A stretch of DNA of 64,000 bases from Planctomycetaceae bacterium (GCA_021732995.1 JAKFWA010000006.1:1-64000); one strand, 5' to 3'; shown: positions 1-10,101, counted from the stretch's first letter. Made by a program: numbers and translations. The notes: a model not told the origin generated them from the sequence alone.

Positions 1-43
1 CTCCCCGTTACCGGGGCGAGGGGAGCAAGATTCTCTTTTTTTT
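1..43. terminator. GC-rich hairpin followed by a T-run (possible terminator or dispersed repeat)
   Basis: The first bases can pair as nested arms (CTCCCC with GGGGAG outside, CCCCG with CGGGG inside). A run of eight T follows about ten bases later. This could end a gene lying upstream of the window, or be one copy of a short GC-rich intergenic repeat. The distance between stem and T-run is longer than in a classical intrinsic terminator, so the call is weak. Confidence 0.3.
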
Positions 44-81
44 GGTATTTGAAAGCGACAGCTTGTCGCGACGGATTTGTG

Positions 82-1524
82 ATGCAGACTCTCAGTTCAC
101 AATGCGATGCAGGCCGGTTGCGGCGGTTGCTCAACGATGAGTTGAGTTCCGCCGAGCAGCTCGATGTGACCGCGCATGTGGAGTCTTGTGAGCACTGCCA
201 GCAGCAACTGGAGCAGTTTGCCGCCGGGCCGGACTGGTGGGCCGAAACACGTGAGTTCCTGGTTGAGACTCAACTGGATCCACACCGAGCGGAAGATACA
301 GCGAGTGCACGCGGCGACGCGGCGCACGTCGATGCCGACGAACATCCTCAGCGAGCGGACCTCGCAATTCTGAGCCCGTCCGATAACCCCGCGATGCTCG
401 GGCGGCTCGGCGAGTTTGATGTGCTCGAAGTCATCGGTCGAGGCGGCATGGGAGTCGTCTTCAAAGGCTATGACCATGAACTGAATCGCTGGGTGGCGAT
501 CAAAGCTCTGGGACCTCAGTACGCCGGAAACGCCGCCGCACGCAAGAGGTTCGCTCGCGAAGCACAGGCTGCGGCCGCAGTCGTGCACCCGCATGTCGTC
601 GCGATTCATGCCGTCAACGCGACTCATCAACCGCCATTCTTCGTGATGTCGTATGTACCCGGCGAATCGCTGCAGCAGCGACTCGATCGAGTCGGCCAGT
701 TGACTGTCGAAGAGACGTTGCGCATCGGGCAGCAGATTGCGGATGGACTGGCCGCCGCTCATGCGCAGGGACTGGTTCACCGTGACATCAAGCCCGCCAA
801 TATCCTGCTGGAACGCAACGTCGAGCGCGTGCTGATCTCTGACTTCGGCCTCGCACGAGCCGTTGATGATGCCAGCATGACTCAGAGTGGCATTGTGGCA
901 GGCACGCCGCAGTTCATGTCGCCCGAGCAGACTCACAGCACATCGATCGATCATCGTTCAGACATCTTCAGCCTCGGCACCGTGCTCTACACTCTGCTGG
1001 CTGGCCATTCGCCTTTCCGCGCGGAGTCCGCACTCGGTGTCCTGCGTCGAGTCGCCGACGACACGCCGCGACCATTGCGGGAAGTCAATGAGGCAGTGCC
1101 CGATTGGCTGGAAGCCTTCATTGCGAAGCTGCATGCCAAAGCGCCGGACGATCGGGTCGAAACGGCCAGCGAGGTCGCAGCGTTGCTGAAAGGCTGCCTC
1201 GCCCATGTGCAACAGCCGAGGTTGTTCGAAATCCCGGACGAAGTTTTTGATTTGGTCGCTCCACAGCGACCGGCCTATGGGAAGTGGATTGCGGCCACGG
1301 TAGTGCTCTCGATCGCTTTGGTGCTGGGTGTCCTGGCCAGCGTCCCGAAAACCGACTCAACGATCGGCGGACCATCCCCAGTTCGAACAACTCAGCCTGA
1401 GCCTATGTCCCAGCCACCAACGGCGCCACGCGGAGTGGACCAGGACTGGGACGATCCCCTCAAACCGGAAACTGATCACATCCATCAACGGCTGATCCAA
1501 CTGGAAGCCGAACCCGACTTCTGA
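82..1524 (+). CDS. Membrane Ser/Thr protein kinase with N-terminal anti-sigma-type zinc finger
   Basis: The protein (480 aa from ATG at 82) phosphorylates Ser/Thr on unknown targets. Residues 8-39 carry Cys8, His32, Cys36 and Cys39, the zf-HC2 pattern of anti-sigma factors. The kinase domain is complete: glycine loop GRGGMGVV at 119-126, VAIK lysine at 141, HRDIKPAN with catalytic Asp235, DFG at 254-256 and SPE at 280-282. One transmembrane helix lies at about 401-420, followed by a short Pro-rich tail outside the membrane. An in-frame TTG at 49 is possible, but the ATG gives a normal zinc-finger start. In planctomycetes such kinases are often encoded next to an ECF sigma factor, which here would lie upstream of the window (inference). 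Kinase assignment is secure; the role is unknown. Confidence 0.93.
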   Translation: MQTLSSQCDAGRLRRLLNDELSSAEQLDVTAHVESCEHCQQQLEQFAAGPDWWAETREFLVETQLDPHRAEDTASARGDAAHVDADEHPQRADLAILSPSDNPAMLGRLGEFDVLEVIGRGGMGVVFKGYDHELNRWVAIKALGPQYAGNAAARKRFAREAQAAAAVVHPHVVAIHAVNATHQPPFFVMSYVPGESLQQRLDRVGQLTVEETLRIGQQIADGLAAAHAQGLVHRDIKPANILLERNVERVLISDFGLARAVDDASMTQSGIVAGTPQFMSPEQTHSTSIDHRSDIFSLGTVLYTLLAGHSPFRAESALGVLRRVADDTPRPLREVNEAVPDWLEAFIAKLHAKAPDDRVETASEVAALLKGCLAHVQQPRLFEIPDEVFDLVAPQRPAYGKWIAATVVLSIALVLGVLASVPKTDSTIGGPSPVRTTQPEPMSQPPTAPRGVDQDWDDPLKPETDHIHQRLIQLEAEPDF

Positions 1525-1645
1525 ACCTCTGGCGAAATATCGCTCGTTGCTCGAAGCGTCATTTGTTAGCTCGTTCTCTCAAATCCTCAGTTGATGGTTT
1601 GCGTCACGCGAACTGTCGCTGCCTGAACGCCGAATCGGAGGCACC

Positions 1646-4327
1646 ATGCTCAAGCCTTTCGCGATTGTCCTGTGGTCCATCATGTGGCTGCTGGCTGAGA
1701 CCAGCTTCGCTCAAGCACCCGCGCCTGACCGCAGACTTCCGCTGCCATTGACCGAGGAGCAGCAGCTCAACCGAGAAACTCTGCAGCTCGCTCAACGATT
1801 GCGGTCAGCTCCAGCCGGCGAGAAAGAGAAACTCAAAACCGAGCTGCGAGCCCTCATCGAAAGGCACTTCGAAGTTCGCCAGAACGGCCGCAAGCAAGAG
1901 ATCGACGCACTGGCCGAGCGAGTTATGAATCTGAAAACAGCGTTCCAGAAACGCCAGGACTCCAAGGCCGAGATCGTCGGTCGACGTCTGTCCGATCTGC
2001 TGGATGAAGACAAGGACCTGAAGTGGGATGAAGCCGGATTATCTCCGACGGCTTCCACGAGTCCTCGCGTGACGCCTCCAACGGCACCAATCGTAGGACC
2101 TCCGTCCGGAGTTCCTGGCTACGGTCTTCCCACTGTTGCGCCGAGTACTTCGCCCTACGCACTGCCTCGCGACGTGGGACCAAAAGCGACGCCGCAGGCT
2201 GCCAACTCCCTACCCAATTACCGGCAGGAACTCAAAGGTACCTGGCGTGTCGTCGAAGACGCCAGCACGGACATACTGGCGAAGCGAGGCAGAACTCTCC
2301 GCTGGATTTTCCAGGGGAACCAAGCCTGGTTTGAGGTCACCAATGACACGAATCAGTCACGCGAAACCTATGGTCGCTGCACTGTCGTGTTACATCCCGG
2401 ACAGCCGCCGCGGATGGATCTGAATGATGGAACAACGGTGCGTTGCATCTACGAGATCAAGAATAACCAGCTGGTCATCGCGGTCGGCACTCCGCAGGCC
2501 TATCCCACGTCGTTAAGCGAGCAACCAGTCAATGGAGTTGTGCGGGTGCTGCGTCTGACGCGCGAATCTGACCTTGTGATTTCGAGCAGTCCGCCGGTAC
2601 GGGTCATCGAACTCTGGCGAGCGTTCCGAAAGGCAGAGAATCTCACCTGCGAAGCGCGGGATGAGTACGACCAGATCAAGCATCGCGCCGGTGCCGAAAA
2701 GGAGAAGGCGGCGGCTCAGGCCAAGCTTGACCAGTCAATCAGTCAGTCGCTGCAGGAACTGAAGCAGCTCACCGATTACGCAGCTCAACTGCCCAAATTG
2801 CAGGTTGAAGCGCACGACCGGCTGAAGCGTGCCGAGCCTGAGCTGAGAACCGCGCTGGAAGCCGAATTGGCGGCGATCACGAATGGAACTCCGGCTCCGC
2901 CGTCCACTCTCACGGTAGAGCTGAAGTCTACGGTGACACAGGCTCGAGACCGACTGCTTGAGATCACTTCGGCGGTCGAGATCATGAATGCGCTCGGCAA
3001 CCTGCCAACAGCGTCGGCCACCGTAAAGATTCAAGTAGTTGAGCCTCCGCAGGCCGAACGACAACCTGCCACAACAATTGTCCTTGGCACCGTTGTTCCT
3101 GGATCGAACGACGAGGTTCTGGTGTTGACCTGTGCTTCCAGCGTCTCGCCGCCCAAAGCAGGCATCGTTGAAGTTGACCTGTCGCCCATAGCATTCGCGA
3201 ACTCAGGCAAGGCTCCAACCAGGCTGCCTGCTCAAGTGATTGCTCGCGACGAAAAGTCTGACTTGGCGCTGCTGCGAGTCGAAGGCCAGTCGGCGCGGCC
3301 ATTCCCCGCGTACGTTGCATCGCCAGGAACGATACTCCCGGGCCAGCGTGCGTTAGCCTCCGCACCGGGCTGGAAGGGCTTGATGCCTTTGCTCGTCGCC
3401 TCCGCTGGCAGTCCTGATCTCACGCAGGTCAACGCCAGTTCGATTGGTCTCACACCGGGCAGCGGTGTCTTCGCGATTAACGGGGACTTGATTGGAGTCG
3501 TGCCCTGCCCCAGCACAGCTCGTGACCCCCAAGCCATCATCGGACTTGGTCCGATTCTGGAACTGTTCGCTCAAGCCAAGCGACCATCGCCCATTCATCC
3601 GGACCGCAACTATGCGGCCATTGATTTCACGGGCGAGTGGCATATTACGCTGCCAGCGGGCTTTGAATTTCGCAGCCAGATTGAAAAGCAGCCCGATGGC
3701 AGTTGGCAGTTCAGAGACATGCGATCGCTATCAGGGCGATACCGGCTTGCTGGCGATCGTCTGAATGTTGACGCTCCCATCGACGCGCGGCTCACGGAAT
3801 TCGGATGGGTGATTCTGCATCAAGACGTGCTGGCGCTGAAGCATTCGCCTGATGTGAGCAAAGTTGGGTCTGACTATCGAGGCACCATTGCTCAGCGTCT
3901 TACCAAAGCAGGCAAGCAAGCCAACACCGGAACGATAGCAACGTGGAGAAAGGTTCTGACGGAAAAACCGAACGATGCAGTCATCCTCGTCGAACTGTTG
4001 CCGAATAATCAGTACGCGGTGTTCGGACAACCGGTCCAAAATCGGGACATGCTGAACGCGATCCTCAACTCGTTCGCTCAGCGCCATGACCGTGTCACAG
4101 TGGTCATCTCAGCTTCACCCGACGTCCCCTTCAAGCAGGTTGAGGATGTTCTGGACTCATGCAAGCAATTCGAGCTGAACACGATCTCTATCACGGTGTC
4201 GAACCCCGTTACGGTGCCCGCACCAGCGCCGACAGTAGGGGTGCCACCGGTTTCGGATCCCATGACCCCAGTGCCGACAACACCTGCTCCGGCAGTTCCG
4301 GGCCTTGATGCTCCGCGTACGAGGTAG
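1646..4327 (+). CDS. Secreted multidomain protein: TIGR03067-like, degenerate trypsin-like, TolR/ExbD-like
   Basis: An 893-aa exported protein with a signal peptide (about 1-23, cut after SFAQA) and a Shine-Dalgarno GGAGG just before ATG 1646. Residues 30-120 and 330-410 look coiled-coil. Residues 195-310 (start LKGTWRVV) resemble the planctomycete TIGR03067 domain. Residues 472-635 read as an HtrA/trypsin fold: DLALLRV keeps the Asp (529) and PGSGVFAINGDLIGV matches the serine region (Ser606), but the usual TAAHV histidine motif reads TCASSV, so the triad is broken. Residues 775-842 resemble the periplasmic domain of ExbD/TolR (DVPFKQVEDVLDSCKQ). The tail is Pro-rich. It ends 28 bp from a convergent gene. 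Domain calls come from pattern recognition; overall function is unknown. Confidence 0.8.
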   Translation: MLKPFAIVLWSIMWLLAETSFAQAPAPDRRLPLPLTEEQQLNRETLQLAQRLRSAPAGEKEKLKTELRALIERHFEVRQNGRKQEIDALAERVMNLKTAFQKRQDSKAEIVGRRLSDLLDEDKDLKWDEAGLSPTASTSPRVTPPTAPIVGPPSGVPGYGLPTVAPSTSPYALPRDVGPKATPQAANSLPNYRQELKGTWRVVEDASTDILAKRGRTLRWIFQGNQAWFEVTNDTNQSRETYGRCTVVLHPGQPPRMDLNDGTTVRCIYEIKNNQLVIAVGTPQAYPTSLSEQPVNGVVRVLRLTRESDLVISSSPPVRVIELWRAFRKAENLTCEARDEYDQIKHRAGAEKEKAAAQAKLDQSISQSLQELKQLTDYAAQLPKLQVEAHDRLKRAEPELRTALEAELAAITNGTPAPPSTLTVELKSTVTQARDRLLEITSAVEIMNALGNLPTASATVKIQVVEPPQAERQPATTIVLGTVVPGSNDEVLVLTCASSVSPPKAGIVEVDLSPIAFANSGKAPTRLPAQVIARDEKSDLALLRVEGQSARPFPAYVASPGTILPGQRALASAPGWKGLMPLLVASAGSPDLTQVNASSIGLTPGSGVFAINGDLIGVVPCPSTARDPQAIIGLGPILELFAQAKRPSPIHPDRNYAAIDFTGEWHITLPAGFEFRSQIEKQPDGSWQFRDMRSLSGRYRLAGDRLNVDAPIDARLTEFGWVILHQDVLALKHSPDVSKVGSDYRGTIAQRLTKAGKQANTGTIATWRKVLTEKPNDAVILVELLPNNQYAVFGQPVQNRDMLNAILNSFAQRHDRVTVVISASPDVPFKQVEDVLDSCKQFELNTISITVSNPVTVPAPAPTVGVPPVSDPMTPVPTTPAPAVPGLDAPRTR

Positions 4328-4355
4328 GACTGATGCGCTGGCGACGAACTCGCAG

Positions 4356-6938
4356 TCAATTCGTCGCTGCGGGCTTCTCGCGCGTGAGCTGCAACAGCAA
4401 CTCTTGAGCAGCTCGGAAACGAGGAGCCTCTTCGAGGGCCATCAGAACTTGGCGTCTGGCATCTTTGGCGCGGCCCACGGACTGCAGCGCTTTCGCCAGA
4501 CGGTAGTGCGTGTCCGCCAGGTCATCGGGCTCCAGGAGCAGGATGCGTTCTAAGGCCGCCACTGCTTGTTCTGGCTGCTTAAGCTGCTCCGCTGATTGAG
4601 CTGTTGCTTCATAACCAGCCTTCAACAAGGGATCGACAGCCAGCAGGCCCGTTGCGGTTTGTGACAGCCCGGTCCAATCCGCAGCGGACTTCTGCAGTTC
4701 GATGAGTCGTAGCCGCGCAGCAACCGCGCTGCCGTCGAGCTTCGTGAACTGCATCAACGTCGCGGTTTCATCAGTCGGTCGCTTGAGTTCGCGGTAGACA
4801 CGGGCCAGCTTCTCGTAGGCGTTGTCGCCTCCGATATAATTCGGATAGAGCTGGATCAGCTTCTTCAGTGCCGTCTCGGCTTCGGCCCAGTCGCGTTCGG
4901 CAAGCTGCTTCTCGGCATTGGCCATCGCTCCGATGAAGCTCTTGGGATGCTCGCGCACCCAGACCTCGAACTCGTCGTTGTCAGCGTTCAGCAAGCCCGC
5001 AAGGTCTGGCTTCGAGAAGTCGGTTCCCGGTGCCAATGCCTCAGCTCGCTGACGACAATAGGCTTCGAAGGCCGGCTCCATGTTGGCGAGCGGTTCGCAG
5101 CGGCGATCCAGCGCCGTATTGATCGGCAGGCCGGCCGCGAGGTCCGTCAGCACATTCCGCAACGCGGGCATACCATGCGTCTTGACGATGAACTCCACCG
5201 CGAGGGCGGATTCAAAGTAAGCAAAATTGAGATGCCAACCGCTCGCCGGACGCATGAAGGCACCACTGAGTTGGCTCAGCGGAGTCAGTCCACCATCGAG
5301 AATGTGTTGCCTTGATCGCGGGTCCATCCGCTGTCCCCAGGCTGAGTTCGCCTGCAGCTCCTCGTAGACCGAAATGCCCTCGCTGAGCCAGCGCGGGATG
5401 CGGTTATGAGTCATCTGCAGCGTCACCACGTGACAGAACTCATGCCACAACACCGCCTGCCAGTTCGACGGATTCTCGCGTCGCGAGGCCGGGCTGTTGG
5501 CTGTGATCACACGCCCAAAGCAAACTCCGAGATACCCCGAAACTGCCGGCATGCCAAACGTGCGCACGGCGAAGTCATCCGGGTCGGCGAAAATCTCTAC
5601 CGTGATCTTGTGATCCAGCTTCAAGCCGTACTTGTCGCCCAGCGTCTTCTTCGCTCGCTTCAACAGGGCCAGTGCTTCCGCTCCGTAGAGCCGAGCTTCC
5701 TTTGTTTCCATCCGCAGGATGAACTCATCGTCTTCGAGCGTCGTGAACTTACTCAGCGAGTCCCGCAGTTCAAGCAGGTTGAATGTTGCCACGTCGTATT
5801 CATCAACCTTGCGAGCTTCTTCGGCCGTATTCCAGGCCACCTCTTCGCGCCCCAGCCGCAGATAGTCTTCAGCGAGTTGCCGTTTGGCAGCGGCCAGCGT
5901 CGAGGGTTCGAGAAGTTTTTCGTCAGCAATCAGTTTGATACAGCGTTCCTGATAAACCGCACCTTCCGTAAACCGATAGTGCTGCGACAGCTTTCGCCCG
6001 ATGAGGTGATCGACACGCGGATTGTTCTTCCACTGTGAAAGAGCCTTTTCACGAAACGTCGTTTCCCCTTTTGCATCGCTCTTCAGATGAGCGATCACGG
6101 CGCGATAGGCCCACTGCTCGGGCTGCTGCGGATTGATCTTCTCAATGGCTGCGAGCATCTCGTTCGCCGCATCGTACGCTTCTGAATCGATCATCAATTC
6201 GACTTGATAGAGCAAGCTCGGCACATGCCGCTCATTGGCTTTCAGGGCTGCTTCCAGATGCTTCGCGGATGCATCACGTTGTGAGTCCGACGTCGCCAGC
6301 ACCAGACCGAAGTGCACATCAGGATCTTCCGGAAAGAGCATCAGCGCTTCCTGCAGCGCCTCTGCTGCCAGCGCGCTGTCGTGCTTGTCCAGAGCCAGCT
6401 CACCAATCGCCAGCCACGCATCTCGACTGCGCGAGTTGCGTTGTTTTGCTTTCTCATACCGCTGGCTCAGGACCGTTTTGGGATCGACTCCGTTCAACAG
6501 ATCCATCTTGCCGAGGACGACAATCTCTTCGGAGTCCGTGTAGCGCCAGGCAAACCGCGTCGCATGATCCACGAGTTCGTCGAACAGTTTCTTCGCGGTC
6601 TCTCCATCGCCCGAAAGACGGGCCGCATCAATGCCGATCCAGCGCAGCCGCACGCTCCAGTTGTAGCGTTCCAGAGCCGTCTTCACGGTCTGCAGCGCGG
6701 CCGCCGATTGCCCTGTTGCGACCTCGGCCTGCGCCTTCGTGACTGGCCAAGCCTCTCCGAACCGATTCTGCATGATCGCTTCGGTCGTGCCTTCGATGCA
6801 CTTTTGATACTCGCCAACGATCAACCAGCGCTGACATTCCACCAGTTCCGCCGCTGAAGCCGGCGCCGCTCCAACCACACCCAGAATCAGGCAAAACCAC
6901 GAACCCGCGCGACTCAGTAATGGCATGGTTGATCTCAT
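4356..6938 (-). CDS. Exported TPR protein with peptidase MA-like zincin domain
   Basis: An 860-aa protein starting with a signal peptide (about 1-30, ending APASAA). TPR-like helical repeats fill about 35-390 and 650-855. Between them sits a zinc-protease core: HEFCH with His499, Glu500 and His503, then RIPRWLSEG with Glu520, the gluzincin arrangement of the peptidase MA family. It is probably a periplasmic metallopeptidase or a scaffold derived from one. The start is ATG at 6938; GTG at 6941 and ATG at 6926 are alternatives. It lies 67 bp downstream of the large TPR gene at 7006-10101 on the same strand, so co-transcription is likely. Substrate unknown. Confidence 0.85.
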   Translation of the reverse strand: MRSTMPLLSRAGSWFCLILGVVGAAPASAAELVECQRWLIVGEYQKCIEGTTEAIMQNRFGEAWPVTKAQAEVATGQSAAALQTVKTALERYNWSVRLRWIGIDAARLSGDGETAKKLFDELVDHATRFAWRYTDSEEIVVLGKMDLLNGVDPKTVLSQRYEKAKQRNSRSRDAWLAIGELALDKHDSALAAEALQEALMLFPEDPDVHFGLVLATSDSQRDASAKHLEAALKANERHVPSLLYQVELMIDSEAYDAANEMLAAIEKINPQQPEQWAYRAVIAHLKSDAKGETTFREKALSQWKNNPRVDHLIGRKLSQHYRFTEGAVYQERCIKLIADEKLLEPSTLAAAKRQLAEDYLRLGREEVAWNTAEEARKVDEYDVATFNLLELRDSLSKFTTLEDDEFILRMETKEARLYGAEALALLKRAKKTLGDKYGLKLDHKITVEIFADPDDFAVRTFGMPAVSGYLGVCFGRVITANSPASRRENPSNWQAVLWHEFCHVVTLQMTHNRIPRWLSEGISVYEELQANSAWGQRMDPRSRQHILDGGLTPLSQLSGAFMRPASGWHLNFAYFESALAVEFIVKTHGMPALRNVLTDLAAGLPINTALDRRCEPLANMEPAFEAYCRQRAEALAPGTDFSKPDLAGLLNADNDEFEVWVREHPKSFIGAMANAEKQLAERDWAEAETALKKLIQLYPNYIGGDNAYEKLARVYRELKRPTDETATLMQFTKLDGSAVAARLRLIELQKSAADWTGLSQTATGLLAVDPLLKAGYEATAQSAEQLKQPEQAVAALERILLLEPDDLADTHYRLAKALQSVGRAKDARRQVLMALEEAPRFRAAQELLLQLTREKPAATN

Positions 6939-7005
6939 CACAAGAACCGGGAACGACTGCGAAGCGGGGTTGAGCGCCGCCTGTCACTGAGTAGCCCGTC
7001 GCGGT

Positions 7006-10000
7006 TTAAGACTTCATTAATCGCTCCAGCCGTTTCTTGGCATCAGGGATGAACCCACTTTGCGGAAACTCTTTGATAAACGCCTTCAAGGTATCGATCG
7101 CCTGCGGGGTCATCCGCAGTTCCTCTTCACAAATCGCAGCCTGGTACAGCGCCGCGGACTGCCATTCAGGGAACTCATACAGGATATACACCCGGCGGTA
7201 AGCATCTGCCGCGTCCTTGTAGTTCTTCTGAATGAAGTAAGTCTCGGCGATCATCAACTGAGCCTTGCACGCCGTTTCGGTGCGGGCTCCCTTCGGTGAC
7301 GCCAGCACGCGCTGAAACGCCTGACGAGCTTCGTCAAACTTCGGCAGCGGCTGCTGCTTGTACGCGCGTCCGACGATCTCATCGAGCCGGTACTGAATCT
7401 CGAAATCACCCTGCACCTGCCGGGCTCGCTCAGCCGTCTTGATGACTTCCGCATACTTCGTCTGACGCAGTTGTGATTCCGCCAGCAGCACCCACACATG
7501 CGGGAACCACTCCGACTTCACAACCAGCGGATTGCTCGCCTGCTTGGTCACTTCCAACAACGACTGCTCGGCACCAGCGAAGTCTTCCAGATTGAGCTGC
7601 GCGTTGCTGGCCTGCAGCAATGTTTCGCCCCCGTAGCGGGACTCGGCGAACTTGCCCCGCAACTCCTTCTGAGTGGCGACGACGTCCTTCCATTTTTTCT
7701 GATCGGAGTAAATCGCGATCAGCCGATACAGCGAGTCTTCCTGCACGACGGCATCCGCCTTCGCGTTCGACGCCAGGGCCCGGAAGTTCTTGGCGGCGTT
7801 CTCCAGCTTGCCCGATACGAGTTCGCTCTCCGCCAGACTGAATTGAGCGTTGTCAGCCAGCGGACTTTCCGGAAATGCCTTGATGAGTTCCCGGAACATC
7901 TCATCTGACCGCTCGAACTTTTCGGCGTCGTACAAGACCAAAGCCCATTCGTTGAGCAGTTGATCCCGCTCCTTGGCCATCGGGAAAGCGGCATCGACTT
8001 CGGCATAGGCTTTATCCGCGGCAGTCGTATCCGCCAGCTTCACCGCAATCCGAGCCGCCTGCAGGCCGGACAAGAAAGCATGCCGACTCGGCTGATACCC
8101 GCGTAGCGCCTCGGCGAATGCCTTCTGAGCGTCAGGCAACTTGTTCGCCTTCTGGAGCGAATCGCCGATCATGAAGGCAGATTCGGCGGTCAGTTCATGC
8201 TTCGGATGATCCTTCACGAACTGGCGAAACTGAGTCTCTGCGCCGACGTAGTCCATCTTCTGAAAGTGACTCCATCCAAGCCCAGACAACGCGGTCGCAT
8301 GCAGCGGAGACGCCGCGTCAACACGGCTCAGCAACCCGAAATAGTGAATCGCGCGATCCCAGTTCTGCTGACCGTACGCGACCTCAGCCAACGCCTGAGT
8401 CGTCTTCGTGATTGAGGGACTCGCCGTGTGTTCTTTGGTGAGTCGATCAAATGCTTCCGCGGTCTTGTCCCAGTTCTTGCTTTGAGCGTACGCCAGCGAA
8501 GTGGTGCTCAAAGCCTGATCGCTCAATCCGCCCTTCGCGTTCTGCTTGAGATAGGCATCCGCCACACGGATCGCTTCATCGAACTGGCCGACTTCCAGCG
8601 ACAATCCGGCATAGGCCACCAGCGTATCCGCATAGCCAATATCCGGAGCCTTCAGGATCTCATCCACCAATGGACGAAGAGCTTCAATCGCACCCGTGCG
8701 ATTGCCCCGGCTTTGGCGCAATCGAGACAGACGCAGCCGGGCATCGCGCTGCGTTTGCGGCTTCTGACTCTCCGCCGCCACCGCCTTGAAGACATCCTCA
8801 GCGGCCTGCAGGTCAGCATCGCTGCCACGCAGAATCAGGAACTGACCCCGCTGCAGCTTGTGCGACATCGCAAACGCTGACTGACCATGCTCACGAGCAA
8901 ACTTGTCGAGCAGCAACTCGACCTGCTTCAGCTTGGTGACACGTTCCTCGCCCTGCAGTTTGACAATCTGTTCCAGCACGCACTCGGTCGCGAAGTACAG
9001 GCTTTGAGCCGCGTTCTGCCCCTGCGGCCAGTGCGAGGCAACTTCCGAGAACCACTTTTCAGCCTCAGCAAAACGACCTGCCCGCAATTCGGAATCGGCA
9101 AGCTGAAACGTGATCTGCTCCGCGATCGGGTCTTTACCCGCCAGCTTCAGGACACCTTCCAGAATCGTGGAAGCGCCGCTGAAGTCGCCCAGTGCCTTTG
9201 CGCTCAGACCTTTCCAATAGCCGGCCGTCACCGCTTGAGCCGGCGTATCCTCAGCACGATCAAACGCCGCTTGAGCGTTCGCAAACTGACCGCGTCGATA
9301 GAGCGCATATCCGGCATTCAATTGAGCGGTCGGCACGTAGCGGCTCTTGGAGAAATCCTTCTCCAGCTTCAAATAGGCTTCGGCAGCCTCGTCATACTTT
9401 TCTTTAGCGAACAGCAGATTGGCGAGCCCGATCTGGGCCGCATCAGCACGCGTCGCAGTCGGTGTTGCCGCCAGTTGCCGAAACAACTCAATCGCCTTGT
9501 CGGTTTGGCCAGACGCATCCAGCGAGTGCGCGAGCCCGAAGCGAGCCTCATCGGCCAGGCGACCATTGGCATACAACTTCAGTTGCTTCTCAAAGGAAGC
9601 AATCGCATCCGGGTAGCGCTTCAAACGCCGCTGAGCATCTCCCTGAAACGCCAGAGCTTCTTCGTAGTCAGGGTCCTGAGCATTGCTCTGAATCGACTTG
9701 TCGAACTCGGCAAACTCGGTCACCGCAGCTTCAAACTCGTCCAGAAAATAGCTGCACTCCGCCGCGCGAAACCGAGCGTGCGAGATGTCCGGGCTTTGAG
9801 GAAAGTCTGTAATAAAAGTGCGGAGTGTCTTACGGGCGGGTGCGTACTTCTCACTCTCAAACTGCGACAGACCGAGGTAGTACCGGGCCAGCGGCACGCG
9901 CTGGTGCTTGGGATACTTCCCGACAAACTTCTCGAAAGCCTCTTCGGCCAGCAGCCACTTCTCCTTCTTGAAGAGGCCCACCGCGAAGTTGTAGTCGTCG

Positions 10001-10101
10001 GTTGGTTCGTCGGCTCGAACGGGAACGTCCGCGGCAACCGTCAGCGTGGCCGCCAGCAGTACAAACAGGAGTCGAAGTGATCCGGCACCTCTCGCAAACA
10101 T
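7006..10101 (-). CDS. Large exported tetratricopeptide repeat protein
   Basis: A 1031-aa protein made almost wholly of TPR units of about 34-37 residues, many of the YbgF/BamD flavour (for example FPQSPDISHARF, FPQSGFIPDAKK at the end). The reading frame extends upstream to 10317, but ATG 10101 is preceded by a good GAGGA site and starts a clear signal peptide (MFARGAGSLRLLFVLLAATL, cut near VRADEP). It is expected in the periplasm as a protein-interaction scaffold. No catalytic motif was seen. It is first of a two-gene minus-strand unit with the zincin-TPR gene and is divergent from the EF-hand gene at 10318, with a 216-bp shared upstream region. Confidence 0.9.
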   Translation of the reverse strand: MFARGAGSLRLLFVLLAATLTVAADVPVRADEPTDDYNFAVGLFKKEKWLLAEEAFEKFVGKYPKHQRVPLARYYLGLSQFESEKYAPARKTLRTFITDFPQSPDISHARFRAAECSYFLDEFEAAVTEFAEFDKSIQSNAQDPDYEEALAFQGDAQRRLKRYPDAIASFEKQLKLYANGRLADEARFGLAHSLDASGQTDKAIELFRQLAATPTATRADAAQIGLANLLFAKEKYDEAAEAYLKLEKDFSKSRYVPTAQLNAGYALYRRGQFANAQAAFDRAEDTPAQAVTAGYWKGLSAKALGDFSGASTILEGVLKLAGKDPIAEQITFQLADSELRAGRFAEAEKWFSEVASHWPQGQNAAQSLYFATECVLEQIVKLQGEERVTKLKQVELLLDKFAREHGQSAFAMSHKLQRGQFLILRGSDADLQAAEDVFKAVAAESQKPQTQRDARLRLSRLRQSRGNRTGAIEALRPLVDEILKAPDIGYADTLVAYAGLSLEVGQFDEAIRVADAYLKQNAKGGLSDQALSTTSLAYAQSKNWDKTAEAFDRLTKEHTASPSITKTTQALAEVAYGQQNWDRAIHYFGLLSRVDAASPLHATALSGLGWSHFQKMDYVGAETQFRQFVKDHPKHELTAESAFMIGDSLQKANKLPDAQKAFAEALRGYQPSRHAFLSGLQAARIAVKLADTTAADKAYAEVDAAFPMAKERDQLLNEWALVLYDAEKFERSDEMFRELIKAFPESPLADNAQFSLAESELVSGKLENAAKNFRALASNAKADAVVQEDSLYRLIAIYSDQKKWKDVVATQKELRGKFAESRYGGETLLQASNAQLNLEDFAGAEQSLLEVTKQASNPLVVKSEWFPHVWVLLAESQLRQTKYAEVIKTAERARQVQGDFEIQYRLDEIVGRAYKQQPLPKFDEARQAFQRVLASPKGARTETACKAQLMIAETYFIQKNYKDAADAYRRVYILYEFPEWQSAALYQAAICEEELRMTPQAIDTLKAFIKEFPQSGFIPDAKKRLERLMKS

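Noticed and set aside
8887-10080. 397-codon plus-strand frame opposite the large TPR gene
   Set aside because: It is antisense to a well-supported TPR protein, has no ribosome site or family pattern, and its residue composition is that of a shadow frame in GC-rich DNA.
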